From assembly GCA_027422505.1 (NCBI GenBank), contig JAPQWV010000651.1, positions 244,404 through 308,403 of the forward strand: a stretch of 64,000 bases of DNA, given 5' to 3'. Every line of letters starts with the position of its first letter. Position 1 is the first letter of the stretch. Origin of the DNA: Craterostigma plantagineum (taxonomy: Eukaryota; Streptophyta; Magnoliopsida; Lamiales; Linderniaceae). The notes below the pieces were generated by a model. It ran no database searches. It was not told the DNA's origin and saw only the letters and a program-made list of their open reading frames with translations. Below are positions 1 through 11,525 of the stretch, one piece after another. A program made the position numbers and the translations under genes.

Positions 1-504
1 TCTTTCCTTTCTTTCATTGTCGGATTCAATCTGTAAATAACATGGATGTCGATCAAATTCATGGAATGCTGTCCTAATATAAATCTCATCACGAGGGGGT
101 ATTTATTGTGAAATCTCATGTACGGGTCAGTCATTATTTGCTTATCATTAGCGACGCATACATACACTAAGATTGACGATTCTACCAAAAAATGAGTCAT
201 TAATTATATAGCTTACCTTACTTATAATTATATAGTTTTTATTTACTACACCGTTTATTCGACGCTAGGGTTAGTTAAGCCAATATAACATTTTTCAGTG
301 AACTTTCGTATCTTATTATACTATTTATAAAGAAATAATTATGTCTTGTTCTAGTCAAACACGTTTTTGGAATGGAACAAGGAAAGAAACATAAAGCGAT
401 TCGAAAGAAACATAAAGCGATTCGTGTGTAACTGCTTTCCACTGAAAAGCACACATGTCATATTATATATATATATTATATAAAAGAAAACAATCTACTG
501 GTGA
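1..504. other. AT-rich non-coding edge
   Basis: No coding region is supported here. The only structure seen is a direct duplication of about 21 bp (unit beginning gaaagaaacataaagcg) at about 382-423. Confidence 0.5.
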
Positions 505-1307
505 TTTTAATTAAATAATTGAAAAAACAACCACTAACAAAATAAACAGGAAAAGAACACCACTAATAAAATAGCGCAGTTCGTACTCTGGGAGTGGGAA
601 TACGAATTACTAACTCGTATTATGAGAATACGAGTTACGTTGGCCCCGCTGACCCGCTGACATGACATGGCAACGTAACTCGTAATCTGGAATTACAAGT
701 TAGTAATTCGTATTCCCAGAGTACGAGTTACTTACAATTGGCCCGCTAACCCGCTGACCCTGACATGACAACTGACATGGCAAAGTAACTCGTAATTCCA
801 GATTACTTACAATTGGCCCGCTAACTCGAATCCCCGGATTACGAGTTACGTGAATTATTTCACGTAACTCGTAAACCGGTGTTACGAGTTAGGTTTCTAT
901 ATATACACCCTCATGGACTTAGCTAACTCATATCACCCTAACCCTTGTCGATTTCTTTTAATAACTCAAACAATAGTGTCGAGTCGCGTACAAGTCATAG
1001 TATATTTCGGCGGCGAAATAATTCAATCATCTGATTTCACCATCAAATATATATCCGCCCTGTTGGGATAAGCGAATTCGTCGCAAGTTTTTCCGAGTTT
1101 ATTTTGTTGTCGCCTACGTAACTCGTATTCTGGGATTATGAGTTACTCCAGCTAAGGGGCACGCGCCAGCTCGGACAATAACTCGTAATCCCAGATTACG
1201 AGTTACGTAACTCGTAATCTGTGAGTACGAACTGCGCTATTTTATTAATGCTTTTGCTTTCATGTTTATTTTGTTAATGATTGTTTTTTTCACTTATTTA
1301 ATTAAAA
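505..1307. mobile_element. Foldback-like element with long TIRs and TACGAGTTAC repeats
   Basis: The two ends are inverted copies of each other over roughly 90-100 bp. The left end starts ttttaattaaataa and the right end reads the same on the minus strand; both continue through a shared block including aacaaaataaaca and aataaaatagcgcagttcg. The interior is packed with more than ten copies, in both orientations, of TACGAGTTAC or its complement GTAACTCGTA, so it can fold on many scales. No transposase ORF is present, so it would be non-autonomous. No target-site duplication could be fixed, so the superfamily is unassigned. Confidence 0.75.
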
Positions 1308-1600
1308 ATGACGCTGCTCCTACTTCTCTTACTTGAAAGGTACCCTATGGAATAGATTAATTATTGGACAAGGCCTACTTTAGCTTCTATTGCTCGGGCG
1401 ATAACAGCAACCTGTAGGCTCGAGGATGATGGCATCAAATCCGCAAAGTGACATACAAATATGAAAATCAACAGCAGTATATCTAATCCACAATCTACTT
1501 GTACGTCAAATCTAGCTAACCTTTCCCCATGTTAAATAATGAGTCCTACTCTCATTTTACATCGAATGGGCATGCAATGCAAGTCTGTCCATCATGGCAC

Positions 1601-1870
1601 GGAAAATTATAAAAATGAGTCACTAAGTATGTCAATTTTCGATTTTGGGGTCGCTATGTTTGCCAGTTACAAAACTAAGCCACTAAATAGTAACAAACTT
1701 GGGTCACTGACCTCTTTTTTCTTATTCTATACATACTTAGTGACCTAGTTTTGTAACTTGTGACCCAATTTTGTTACTATAGACATACTTAGACATAGTT
1801 TTATAACTGGTAAACATAGTGAACCAAAATAAAAAATGATATAGCTAGTGACCCATTTTTATAATTTTTC
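1601..1870. mobile_element. MULE-type MITE with ~10-bp imperfect TSD
   Basis: Ends are inverted copies over about 24 bp (left ggaaaattataaaaatg, right its near-perfect reverse complement). Flanks atcatggcac and atcatcggcac form an imperfect target duplication of about 10 bp, a size typical of Mutator-like elements. Inside are several diverged copies of a gtcacta/tagtgac motif. There is no coding capacity; the short ORF across it has no recognisable features. Confidence 0.7.
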
Positions 1871-2186
1871 CATCATCGGCACGACGTTTTAGAGTACAGA
1901 ACATAAAAGATATATAGAATATAGATGAGAACTAATATAACTTACCCATTTTTGTGACTTGAGGAGCATAAAAGACATATAGATAAGAACTAATATAACT
2001 TTTCAGACCCATTATTGTGACTTGAGGCCCATTACATATTTAGCCACAAATTTAGGGTTGGTCCAACGTTAAACTCGGTCATCCGTTAATATTATTACCA
2101 ATACACAATTAATTATTCCACCGATTTACAAGGAGAGAGGAGAGGGTTGCCCTTGATGAAAAACCTTCTTCCCATTACACTACACT

Positions 2187-2197
2187 ATTATATAAGT
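2187..2197 (+). promoter_or_regulatory. TATA box of the polcalcin gene
   Basis: The sequence tattatataag lies about 55-65 bp before the ATG at 2251. It is a plausible TATA element for a short 5' leader; placement is by motif only. Confidence 0.5.
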
Positions 2198-2250
2198 CTA
2201 ACGTTGGACGATCAATCTTTCTTCATGTCCTAAAAAGAGACGGAAAAAAA

Positions 2251-2520
2251 ATGGCTGATGAGGATCCGCAAGACGTAGCGAACAGAGAGATGATCTTCAA
2301 GCGCTTGGATGCTAATGGAGATGGAAAGATCTCAGCTTCTGAGCTCGGAGATGCGATGAACAAAGGACTAATTGGATCTTCTGTTAAAGAGGATGAAGTT
2401 AAGAAGATGATAGCTGAGATCGATAGCGATGGAGATGGATGCATTTCCCTCGAAGAATTTACTGCTTTCGCAAGGCAAAACAAGGGTTTGATAAGAGACG
2501 TTGCAGCCAAGATTTCTTAA
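2251..2520 (+). CDS. Polcalcin, two-EF-hand calcium-binding protein
   Basis: A complete single-exon gene of 89 residues, the usual polcalcin length (the pollen allergen family that includes Bet v 4, Phl p 7 and Ole e 3). Two canonical EF-hand loops are visible: residues 20-31 (D-x-N-x-D-G at positions 1-6, E at position 12) and 58-69 (D-x-D-x-D-G, E at 12). All calcium-ligating acidic positions are kept, so both hands should bind calcium. There is no signal peptide or membrane segment, so it is a cytosolic calcium sensor or buffer. The ATG follows an A-rich leader and a TATA-like motif. Polcalcins are typically expressed in pollen; that is family knowledge and not visible here. An antisense ORF over the same bases is a shadow. 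Confidence 0.95.
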   Translation: MADEDPQDVANREMIFKRLDANGDGKISASELGDAMNKGLIGSSVKEDEVKKMIAEIDSDGDGCISLEEFTAFARQNKGLIRDVAAKIS

Positions 2521-3000
2521 TGTGTAGTAGCGTTATAATTAACAACAATGGATGATTATTGCTATAATAGAGTTTTGAAACATGAATCATAATAATAATA
2601 GTAGTTCGTGTAATCTTGTCATGTTATAATGTTTGATTCTTTGATGATCCATATGTGGGTAGAATGTTATCATGTTATATTTTTTAATGAATTAACCTCG
2701 AGCGTTATGATTACTAGTATATGTTGCACATCCTACACGTGTGCATGAAAATAAAAATTGATAAAGATGTTTTTGTTCTATTTTCATTCATTTAATAAGA
2801 AAAATAAGCATTTTACCACGCAGTTTCATTAGACTAAAGAACTTGATCTAACATTTATTTTTTATTTTATGTCAATTTTTAATTTGAGAAAATTAATAGA
2901 TACACCAAAATACAGTTTTTAACTCACCTCACCATAAGAGTATATATTATATATTATACTTGACATGAGGTGGGCGTGTGACTCGGTTTCCCTTGAATAA
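2521..3000. other. 3' flank and AT-rich spacer after polcalcin
   Basis: AT-rich sequence downstream of the stop codon, without a supported gene or element. The first 100-200 bp presumably hold the 3' UTR. Confidence 0.4.
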
Positions 3001-3002
3001 TA

Positions 3003-3240
3003 CTCCATCCGTCCCAATAGTTTTTGTACATTTTACTATATCGGGCGTCCCGTTATCTTTTGTACATTTTCTAAAAAACTATCACAAACAATCAATATAA
3101 TAATAATATTAAATACTCTTAAAAGACGTGACAAAATATACACTTTTTTACCTTTTAATTGTACTATATTATTAAAATATACAGTTTCTTAAAGACCGTG
3201 CCATACCCCAAATGTCCAAAAATAAATGGGACAGAGGGAG
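3003..3240. mobile_element. Stowaway-like MITE (Tc1/mariner)
   Basis: The left end is ctccatccgtccc and the right end is the reverse complement of ctccctctgtccc, the consensus Stowaway-type terminus of plants. The element is flanked by TA on both sides (3001-3002 and 3241-3242), the expected target duplication. About 238 bp, AT-rich, non-coding. Confidence 0.88.
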
Positions 3241-3312
3241 TATTATATTGCCATATATTTATTATATTATGGTATAAAGCACGTAGGGGACCAGGCTTAG
3301 CTCAAGGTATAC

Positions 3313-3736
3313 ACAGAGCTATCAAATGAGCCCGTGGCCCGCGGGCTGGCCCGCACTGACCCCCAAAAAGGGCGGGCTGGGCTGGGATATTTTAGGCCCG
3401 CCCAGAGGCGGGCCTAAACGGGCCAGCCCGCACGGGCCGCGGGCTTGGCGGGGCAAGGCGGGCTGGCCCTATATTATGTTTAAATATATTAATTTAATAG
3501 TTAATGATTCCTTAATTATACCATAATTAATAACATATGTATTTATAAATATATAATTAATACATTATTTATCCATAATTTATTATTAAATACCGTAATT
3601 AACTAAAACTAATTAATAAATTAAATTATAAAATAAAAATACAAAAAAATAAATATTTTTAATATGCGGGCGGGCCTGGCCCGCGGCCCGCCGCGGGGCG
3701 GGCCAACCCCGCCCCGCACGCCATTTTGACAGCTCT
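3313..3736. mobile_element. GC-rich non-autonomous hAT-like element, copy 1
   Basis: A perfect 8-bp target duplication, aggtatac, flanks the element (3305-3312 and 3737-3744), as expected for hAT. Ends read agagctatcaaa and, inverted, agagctgtcaaa. Both sub-terminal regions are extremely rich in alternating gcccgc/gcgggc, while the centre is AT-rich. The uninterrupted GC-rich ORFs crossing it are compositional artefacts. Related copies are at 22885-23751 and around 32260-32720. Confidence 0.85.
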
Positions 3737-3744
3737 AGGTATAC

Positions 3745-4276
3745 ATTAGTTTTATACTTTGGTCCCAATTTCATAATTTTTATTACATAATTATTTATAA
3801 TTAACAGCTCAATGCAACGGGCCATTAGACCAACAATGTTCTTGGCCCAATGTTTTTCTTTTCACAGCCTTAGGCCGACAAAAGTTTGTTTGATACAGTC
3901 GTGAAATCTCAGTTGTTTTGAAGTTTATCGACGGTCAAGATACGACAATATAAACAATTTTATCGTTGACTGAGTGCGTAGATAGCTAATACGCAGTTAA
4001 CGATGATTTGGGCCATTGTTTAATCTATGAAATACCACAGATAGATAACAATTTACCCAACACTCGGAGTTCTGCATGTTAGGGAGCTATCAATTCCTTG
4101 GTAGACTCAACCAAAAGGCCGTTCTAAGCTTCTGCATTTCATATTCAAGGTGTGTTCTTTATTTCAACTTTTTTGTTTCCTTTCCCCCATCTCTAACCGT
4201 TCGAAAGTCGTGATTTTTGTCATAAGATTGTGGGGTTTGAGTTTTGATTAGGAAAGGGGTTGGTGGTTTATGTACA
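3745..4276. other. Upstream region and leader of pyridoxal kinase
   Basis: Non-coding sequence between the hAT-like copy and the pyridoxal kinase start codon. It should contain the promoter and 5' UTR; no confident TATA box was picked out. Confidence 0.4.
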
Positions 4277-5611
4277 ATGGCGCCTCCACACATTTTGGCT
4301 TTGGCTTTGCCTTCTGAGACGGGTCGGGTTCTTAGCATTCAATCTCATACTGTTCAGGTCTCTCTCTCTCTCTCGATCGATGAGCTTGGAGCTGTAACAG
4401 TAGTAACACGAACTGTTCTTGTTCCTAACTTGTGTGGAATTATCAGTAATTTCTTTATGTTTCTCCATGGAAGTGTAACGGGGGATTTTTGATAGTTTGA
4501 AGCACTTTCCTTTCTGTTCTTTTCGTGATCAAATTTCTGTAATTGTTTGATTCTTTCATGTTCTTGATTTTTTAAGCATTGTACTTCCTTAGGAAATTGG
4601 GAAAAAAACACTAGTTTACCCCTGCAGGGATATGTGGGCAACAAATCAGCTGTCTTTCCTCTACAATTGCTCGGCTATGACGTTGATCCCATCAATTCTG
4701 TACAGTTTTCTAACCATACAGGCAAGGCATTTACACATATATATTCGAAAGTTCAATCGAAAACGTTTTGCCTAAATAACGCAAACGGTATTTGCAGGGT
4801 ATCCTACTTTTAAAGGACAGGTTTTGGATGGTGAACAGCTTTGGAATTTGATAGAGGGCCTTGAAGCTAATAACCTGTTGTATTATACCCATCTTCTTAC
4901 GGGTATCTTTAGAGCGTACTTGTCCTCTGCAAATCAGCAATATTTTTTTATACACACAGCTCTGTTTTCATTAAATCTTTAGGGCATATCACTTAAGTAA
5001 TGATTGAGTAGTGATTGTGTTAGATAAACTTATCGAATGAATATGTTTGTTAATTTTGCCGGATTCATCCTAAAACAGAATGTAATAGTTTACTGCCTTA
5101 TGCATTTGTAGGTTATATTGGTTCAGTATCCTTCTTGGACACTGTCTTGAAAGTTGTGGACAAGCTTAGATCTATCAATCCCGAACTAAAATATGGTAAG
5201 TACAGCTGATGTTATGCTTTCGCACTACTACAAAGACTTCGTTTTTGCCAAGCGAAAGTCGTTTTTTTTTTGTAATTCATTTTCTGCCTCTATCTACTCC
5301 CAAATTTTGTCTAATTAAGCCACGCCTCTTTTTGTCAGTTTGTGATCCCGTGTTAGGCGATGAAGGAAGGGTTTACGTCCCCCAAGAACTTGTGTCTGTG
5401 TATAAGCAGAAGGTAAATCAAGTACAACTCATCGACCCTGCAATAAAAAGGCATTAAGTACTATGTATGCACTCTTCTTCCACAATGCACTTTACGAGGT
5501 AAAATTGGTTATTAATCATTTTCATAGGTTGTCCCAGTGGCTTCAATGTTGACCCCTAATCAGTTTGAGGCTGAACTGTTGACGGGCCTCAGGTATAAGA
5601 ATTTTCCTAGC

Positions 5612-5649
<38 letters not shown>

Positions 5650-6773
5650 GTGTGTGAATGTTAAAGAGTTACAGCTGAGAAAGCTGATGAAGAATAAGTC
5701 ACAAGTTTGCATTGTTACTCCGTTCATGTAATTCGATGTTGGTATGTTTTTTTATTTCCTCAGTATTTCATCCGAGCAAGACGGTAGGGAAGCGTGCAAC
5801 ATTCTTCATGCTGCTGGGCCATCGAAGGTTTTTCCCAAGCCATTATTGACACGTTCATAGTCCAATGCTCTTTTTCTGATTTTTCGAATCTAAAAACAGT
5901 TGAATAGAATCTGCTATTGCGAATTTCCGAATGATTCTTCAATCAATATGTGTGCTTAGCAGCAATGGTGACATTCATGTTTCTTTGGCAGGTTGTTGTT
6001 ACGAGCATTAATATCGACGGGCAACTTCTATTAATTGGCAGTCATAGCAAAGAAAAGGTATCACAAAGGTTCATCTCCGAGCTGACATATGTTCAATTTA
6101 GTTTTATTTGATTTCCGTCGCTCTTTCTTTTTACTGGATTATTAACTGTCTTTGGGCATTTCAAAACCGATAGGGGCAACCTCCCTCGCAATTCAAGATT
6201 TCAATCCCAAAGATTCCTGCGTATTTTACGGTAATGCAGCTAAATCTCAACTAAGCTTGCCAGATTCAAGCGTCAGCTTTCGACATAAATCATAAATGTT
6301 GGACATGGTCTTCTCCTTTTTTTCAGGGAACTGGAGATCTCATGACCGCCCTTTTGCTCGGGTGGAGCAGTGTAATAAATACTTGGAAAAAGCTTGAATT
6401 TTTTTACAGTTTTATCATATCTTTTCACTTATATCACCACGTCTTAGTTGTTCTCTTTTCGCTTGCAGAAATATCCAGAAAACCTTGATAAAGCAGCAGA
6501 GCTATCAGTATCGAGCCTGCAGGTAATCAAACCGTTTAGTTTCTTGTTCGATTGATGACATTTCATAAGGAAAAGCAGTTATGTAATGATTAATCTCTAT
6601 CTTTGGTTCTTTGGGTTGTCTTTCTGATGCAGGCAGTTCTGGCGAGGACGATAAACGACTACACAGTTGCTGGACATGATTGTCAATCGAGTAGCTTAGA
6701 GATTCGTTTGATCCAAAGTCAAGACGATATTCGAGTCCCCGAGATCAAATTCAAGGCCGAGTTATACACGTAA
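4277..6773 (+). CDS. PDXK: Pyridoxal kinase (SOS4-type)
   Basis: Phosphorylates pyridoxal, pyridoxine and pyridoxamine in the vitamin B6 salvage route; the Arabidopsis homologue is SOS4. Twelve exons were placed: 4277-4357, 4628-4721, 4798-4902, 5112-5195, 5339-5412, 5528-5592, 5764-5827, 5992-6057, 6174-6230, 6327-6371, 6469-6522 and 6633-6773. They sum to 930 bp, or 309 residues, the usual plant length, with phases agreeing throughout. Recognisable blocks include the N-terminal [16 protein letters not shown], the [10 protein letters not shown] metal/phosphate region, [12 protein letters not shown], and [12 protein letters not shown] near residue 231, whose Asp is the catalytic base. Intron 2 uses a GC donor. 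An intron near 5614-5646 carries a long T run. The stop lies 347 bp from the convergent methyltransferase stop. Confidence 0.95.
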
Positions 6774-7120
6774 CAGAGTCAACTTTTTTTCGATTCAAGG
6801 CTGAGTTACAATTTAAATTTGTCCGTTGCATTTTGCTGCTCGCCAGGTTCTTTATGACTGGTTTTTTCTTCCAGTTTCTTAATACGATTGCAAGTAACGA
6901 TTCTTGCTAACATCATATAAACAAACGGTGGTCCCAGCATTTCGAAAACAAATTCAACGAAACAATCCCGCATTAAAAGCAAGTTCAAATTCGAAGTATT
7001 TTGCAGAATCAACATGTCAATTACCAACCATCATCCTAAGCAAACAAGTTGATAACACAATACTGAGAGGTAAGAGATCAGTAAGAAAGAGGGAAGGGAG
7101 AGCACAAAATAACGGTGGTT
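6774..7120. other. Convergent 3' spacer
   Basis: Space between the stop codons of pyridoxal kinase (+) and the methyltransferase gene (-). It should hold both 3' UTRs. No other feature is seen. Confidence 0.5.
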
Positions 7121-9516
7121 TTAGTTACGTTGAAATGCCACGGTTGCAACGCGTGAACCCACCGATCCTCCAAACATGAACGTTGGGTATGAGCGAATGT
7201 GGTCGATGTATCGAAACTGTGGAGGATCACTGCTGCCGTTATCAGCGTTGGTATCTTGAGCGGCACTAGATGATCTCCTTTGGTTGAAAGCCTCGACTTC
7301 TTGCATCAGCTCGTCTTTTGTACTATTGCACGATGTAATAACCTGAGGAGAGGAAGAAAAGTGTGTTTCATTGATGGACCAAAATATCATAAAACGATAC
7401 AAAAGCAGAAACGGACGAATGAAAACCAAGAAATTTGATGCCACATTGTATTTTTGTCACTTGTAAAGGAAGTTGAATAATGCTAGAAAATAGCATGCAA
7501 TTGCAAACTCACCAACAACCCACCAGAAGGCAGGAGGCCAGCAATGGTGTCCCAATATATTGTCCTGACACAGACAAATGCAAAGATGATTATGGTAGAA
7601 GAGTGGCAAAACTGGGTCAGAGAAATGCAATGCCAATCATGGTAGATGAAGTGACAACGTGTGTAATTGGTCAATGAAGCGAAGTAACATAACATCACGT
7701 CAAGATTGGTCCAAGTGATGATACACCAAAAGATATACCTCCAAAAGCATATGATAAAAGGTTACCTTTTCATATTCCCATCGGGATGCAAGCCAATTGC
7801 ATCTAAAGTCCCCTTATCAGTCAAAAGCTGAAACTTCTTATCTAGTTTTGTGTCAAGGATATCATCAACCTGAAAATATTTAGCAGAAAATGAATTATAT
7901 GGATAATTCAAACAGGATAATATGGACCTCATACTTACTGCTCCAAATGGTCGAAAAAGGGACAAATTGTAAAGCATACCAGGAACTTAATGTTAGGGAA
8001 TCCATCACGTTCAGCAAGATTACGAGCTAAGTTAACAGCTCCTTCACTGTAATCAGTTCCAGTTAGATCGGAAAACCTAATTCAGAAGTAACACATCCAG
8101 ATGAGTGTCAGTTCCGCGAGTACCAAAAACAAAAGAGACAACCATAAAATTTCGGTATATTTAATAACAAAAGTTAAATTAATATAACGGCGCATGTGTC
8201 ATTGCCAAAAAAATATTAACTCTTTAGTAGCTACTAACATTATGCGAGAATCTTATCGTCTCGCATAAACATTTCTGAACCACAGTTAACATTCCTTTTC
8301 TGATTCCGCATAAATTAATAGATAATTATCATATGTTCTAGAACTAGGCAAACAAACATACGGACTCAATTTAAATCTGAAAATAAAAATTATATACACA
8401 ATCAATTAGGTGATTGAAAGTATGTCATTTAATATGCATACCCCTGCTTCGCTAGTTCTTGAAGAAGCAGCCCATTACCCGTCCCAACATCAAGAACAGT
8501 CCAGCTAGACAGATCCTTCTCCGAATTCCCATCGGAAATACAGTTTGGGCTCTGCAAATGATTTTGTGAGTGGCGTTGAGCCATTTCCAGGCATAAATTT
8601 TTGGTCCAGGTAGCAACAGTTTCCATCACATCAGCTCCAAACCTGAGAAACATGATATATATTTACCTGTTTAGACCCTGCCGCCGGTACATTTTCCAGA
8701 TAAGGAATTTAAAACACACGGAACTTTTACGTAATAGATCTCAATTGGTACCCGAAACGGTCACTCTTTAGAGATACAAAGGGAAATCACAGGACAAAAT
8801 GAATCAAAGTATTTTAGCCTGTCAAAAGAGGTGATTAATCACTAACATAATACCCACATGGAATGATTTCTCAGAAAACGGTAATCTCTAGTCAGCACCT
8901 AGCCCTAAAACCATTCAAAAAACTAAAAATCGGCATACCAAACTTCACCAGCGTGGCCATGTTCTCTGAAATTAGCCAGTTCTTCTGCATAAGCAGCATC
9001 CCAATAACTCTGGAAACCGAGCATCGATGAAACTGCCTCACCGTCTTGCTCCTCTTTGTCAGAACTGTCAAATGCAAACAAATGACCAGCATGTTGAAGA
9101 CATTAAACAAATTACACGAAATGGCGAGTCCAGAATCCATCGATTATGGAATTCAGTGATAAACTAAGATAAGGACGTGATGGAGCAGAACCCATACGAT
9201 ACCCACGGCGTGGGAACGAAGGGACAGAAAGGAAAACAACAAAGGCGAAATGAACCAACACAACTAGGTACAAGATCGCCTTTTTTTTCAGCTACCTGTA
9301 GTCAGAAGCGGCTCGAAAAGCAGAAGCAGAGAACAGTGCCTCCGAGGCGTCGGCATGCCGCTGGTCGTCATCGAGGGTGCTGCCGTAGTCGCTCTTGATG
9401 GACCACGAGTCCGCCGCCACCGAGCGGTCGTCGTCCGAGATCAGATCCACGGCTGCCACCTGCCGCGCAGCCTGCGACACGTCGGAGTCCTCCGGCGGCA
9501 ATTTGAGTCCGGCCAT
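7121..9516 (-). CDS. EEF1A lysine methyltransferase-like protein (METTL10/EFM4 family)
   Basis: A seven-exon gene encoding about 340 residues. Exons on the minus strand: 9296-9516, 8939-9064, 8442-8642, 7980-8076, 7766-7869, 7513-7564 and 7121-7342; phases agree. The SAM-binding fold is clear: motif I VLDVGTGNGLLLQELAKQG, motif II region TGTDYSEGAV, then DDILDT and the family signature DKGTLDAIGL. It follows an acidic plant-specific N-terminus rich in S, D and A, and SYWDAAYAEELANFREHGHAGE, which typifies the EFM4/METTL10 group. Family members methylate a lysine on translation factor eEF1A; that substrate is inferred by homology. The start ATG gives MAGLKLPPED. The gene is head-to-head with the USP-like gene, 244 bp between start codons. 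Confidence 0.88.
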
Positions 9517-9760
9517 GTTGGAAGGAAATTGAATCCACGAGGGAACAATTGAGTAATTTGAGGGGAAAATAGAAGCCCTAATTGAAATACGATGGACAGT
9601 ATATCTGATGTTCACTTAAGTCAGGGGTATATTCGGAAAACATTAATCTATCTATATGATTATCTACTTAATTTTTATATTCGTAATAATTTGCACTACC
9701 AAACACACTTCGTCGTCAGTCGTGAATCTTCTTCTTCTTCTTCTTCTTCTTCTTCTTGCC
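9517..9760. promoter_or_regulatory. Compact bidirectional promoter region
   Basis: Only 244 bp separate the divergent start codons of the methyltransferase (-) and USP-like (+) genes, so both promoters and 5' leaders must share this space. A (CTT)n microsatellite of about 10 units occupies 9727-9758, ending just before the USP-like ATG. Confidence 0.7.
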
Positions 9761-11041
9761 ATGGCCCTAGTGCAATGTCCGCTCGCCTTATCTCCTGAAA
9801 CTACTACACAGAAGCTGCTCAACGGTGCTTCTGCTTCAATTTCACCTCTCTCGCGAGTGAAGCCGCTTAAATCTCGCGGTATCTCCTTCAGCTTCCCCAA
9901 GCTATTGAGAACCTCGCTTCGCGGTAATTTCCAGGCTCCACTTTCAAGTCTCAGCTTTTCAATTGATCTGCTTATACACCAAATCGCTGCATGGGCTTTA
10001 GTTTTACTTTGGTGGCACAAATTGTTTTTGATGTTGACAGTAGCTTCTTTAACAGTGGGATACTACTGGGGATTGTGTGTTGCACTGAAGTGGGCTGTCG
10101 TATGACGTAGAAGGACAATTGTGATTTGGAAAATGAATTATATTACGATATGATTATCCTTGTTTCTCAAATGTCTTGTTGTTTATAAGCTATGATAAGT
10201 CTAAAGTAATAATCAATGATGTTCGTGAATTGGGAGCTGAACTTCTACTCTCTCGTAGTGAAATCTAAGCCACAAGAATCCGAAGTCAGTCCTCCTGCGG
10301 ATACCTTCACTGGGTTCAAGCAATTGCTTCTTCCAGTCGTAGATCGTAACCCTTATCTTACTGAAGGTACAAAACAGGTAATCTCTGCTTCACCGTTCTC
10401 GCTTTAAGAATCTCGCCTTCGATTGCTTCTCTGTGGTCGTTTCGATGGTGTTGATGTGTTTTTTGGATCTTACGATTTCCTTGGAACTGAAACATGTATT
10501 CTTGTGATGTCTTTCGTTTCATAGGCAACATCTACCACTGCTGCCTTGGCAAAGAAATATGGAGCTGACATTACCGTAGTAGGTATAACTATGAGCATAC
10601 GAACTCCCACGTTACAACCTTGTCCAGGAATTATAGAACTTTACGTTCTTTGCAGTCATTGATCAGATGGATAAGGATAAGATCCCAGAGCATGAGACTC
10701 AACTAGCTACTCTGCGTTGGCATTTGTCTGAAGGTATTATTATCATACATGCATCATTTCCATGGCACTTATCTACGTAAAATACCGATCCAATGATCAA
10801 TCAAATCTTCGACATGTATCGTTTAAGCATCCATTTATTGCCTTTAGGTGGGTTTCAAGAATTTAAGCTCTTAGAGCGCCTGGGAGAAGGGAGCAAAACC
10901 ACGGCTATAATAGGAGAGGTTGCCGATGAGATGAATATGGATCTCGTCGTTATGAGCATGGAGGCCATTCATTCAAAACACGTCGACGCCAATCTCTTGG
11001 CCGAGTTCATTCCCTGCCCCGTATTACTTTTGCCCCTTTGA
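9761..11041 (+). CDS. Plastid-targeted universal stress protein-like
   Basis: Five exons (9761-9923, 10259-10377, 10525-10582, 10656-10733, 10848-11041) sum to 612 bp, or 203 residues, with consistent phases. The first ~55 residues are rich in S, T, R and K with few acids, like a chloroplast transit peptide. The body follows the USP alpha/beta fold: FKQLLLPVVDRN strand 1, an alanine-rich helix, DITVVVIDQMD strand 2, then MNMDLVVMSMEA and a C-terminal IPCPVLLLPL strand. The ATP-binding G-2x-G-9x-G(S/T) loop of many USPs is not obvious, so it may be of the non-ATP-binding type. The start is chosen at the ATG right after the CTT microsatellite. Function beyond the fold is unknown. Confidence 0.82.
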
Positions 11042-11525
11042 TGGTGATCCCAAATTTACGTTCTTTTGCTTTGTAATCTTCCATGAGTAAGATTGTCTGA
11101 ACTGTGAACTCTTCTTTTATCTCAGAATGTATTAAAATTTTCGTGGGCCGGTTTATTGGGCTTCTGGAAATAGTTGGCCCATTAAGTAATAACTCGGTAA
11201 AAAATGCAGCCCATAGATCTCCCGCCAATTTAAAACTGGCTACGACCGGCTACTGCCGGTTGCCTGTACGTACTCTTGCGAAGCAGCGCGGTATTTCATT
11301 ACCAATTCCCCGGTGGCCGGTGATCCTCCCCCCTTTCACGCCGAGAACAAATTACTGACTTTTGTTGTCTTTCTCCTCTCTTCCTCGGCTCAATTTCGCT
11401 CCAAATTGATTCGTATTGTTTTCAATAGGTTGATCGAATGGGGTTCCGAGCTTAGGGTTTGTATTTTCTCTTCTGTGCTGTGCTACACGGATATACGACG
11501 TCTCGGTCTGCGTACTTGTAAGATA
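11042..11525. other. Spacer and promoter/5' leader before ASF1
   Basis: Non-coding region between the USP-like stop and the ASF1 start. It contains the USP-like 3' UTR and the ASF1 promoter; no mobile element was recognised. Confidence 0.45.

Noticed and set aside
1539..1748. 69-residue ORF starting MSPTLILHRMG
   Set aside because: Lies across a MITE with no homologous features; non-coding.
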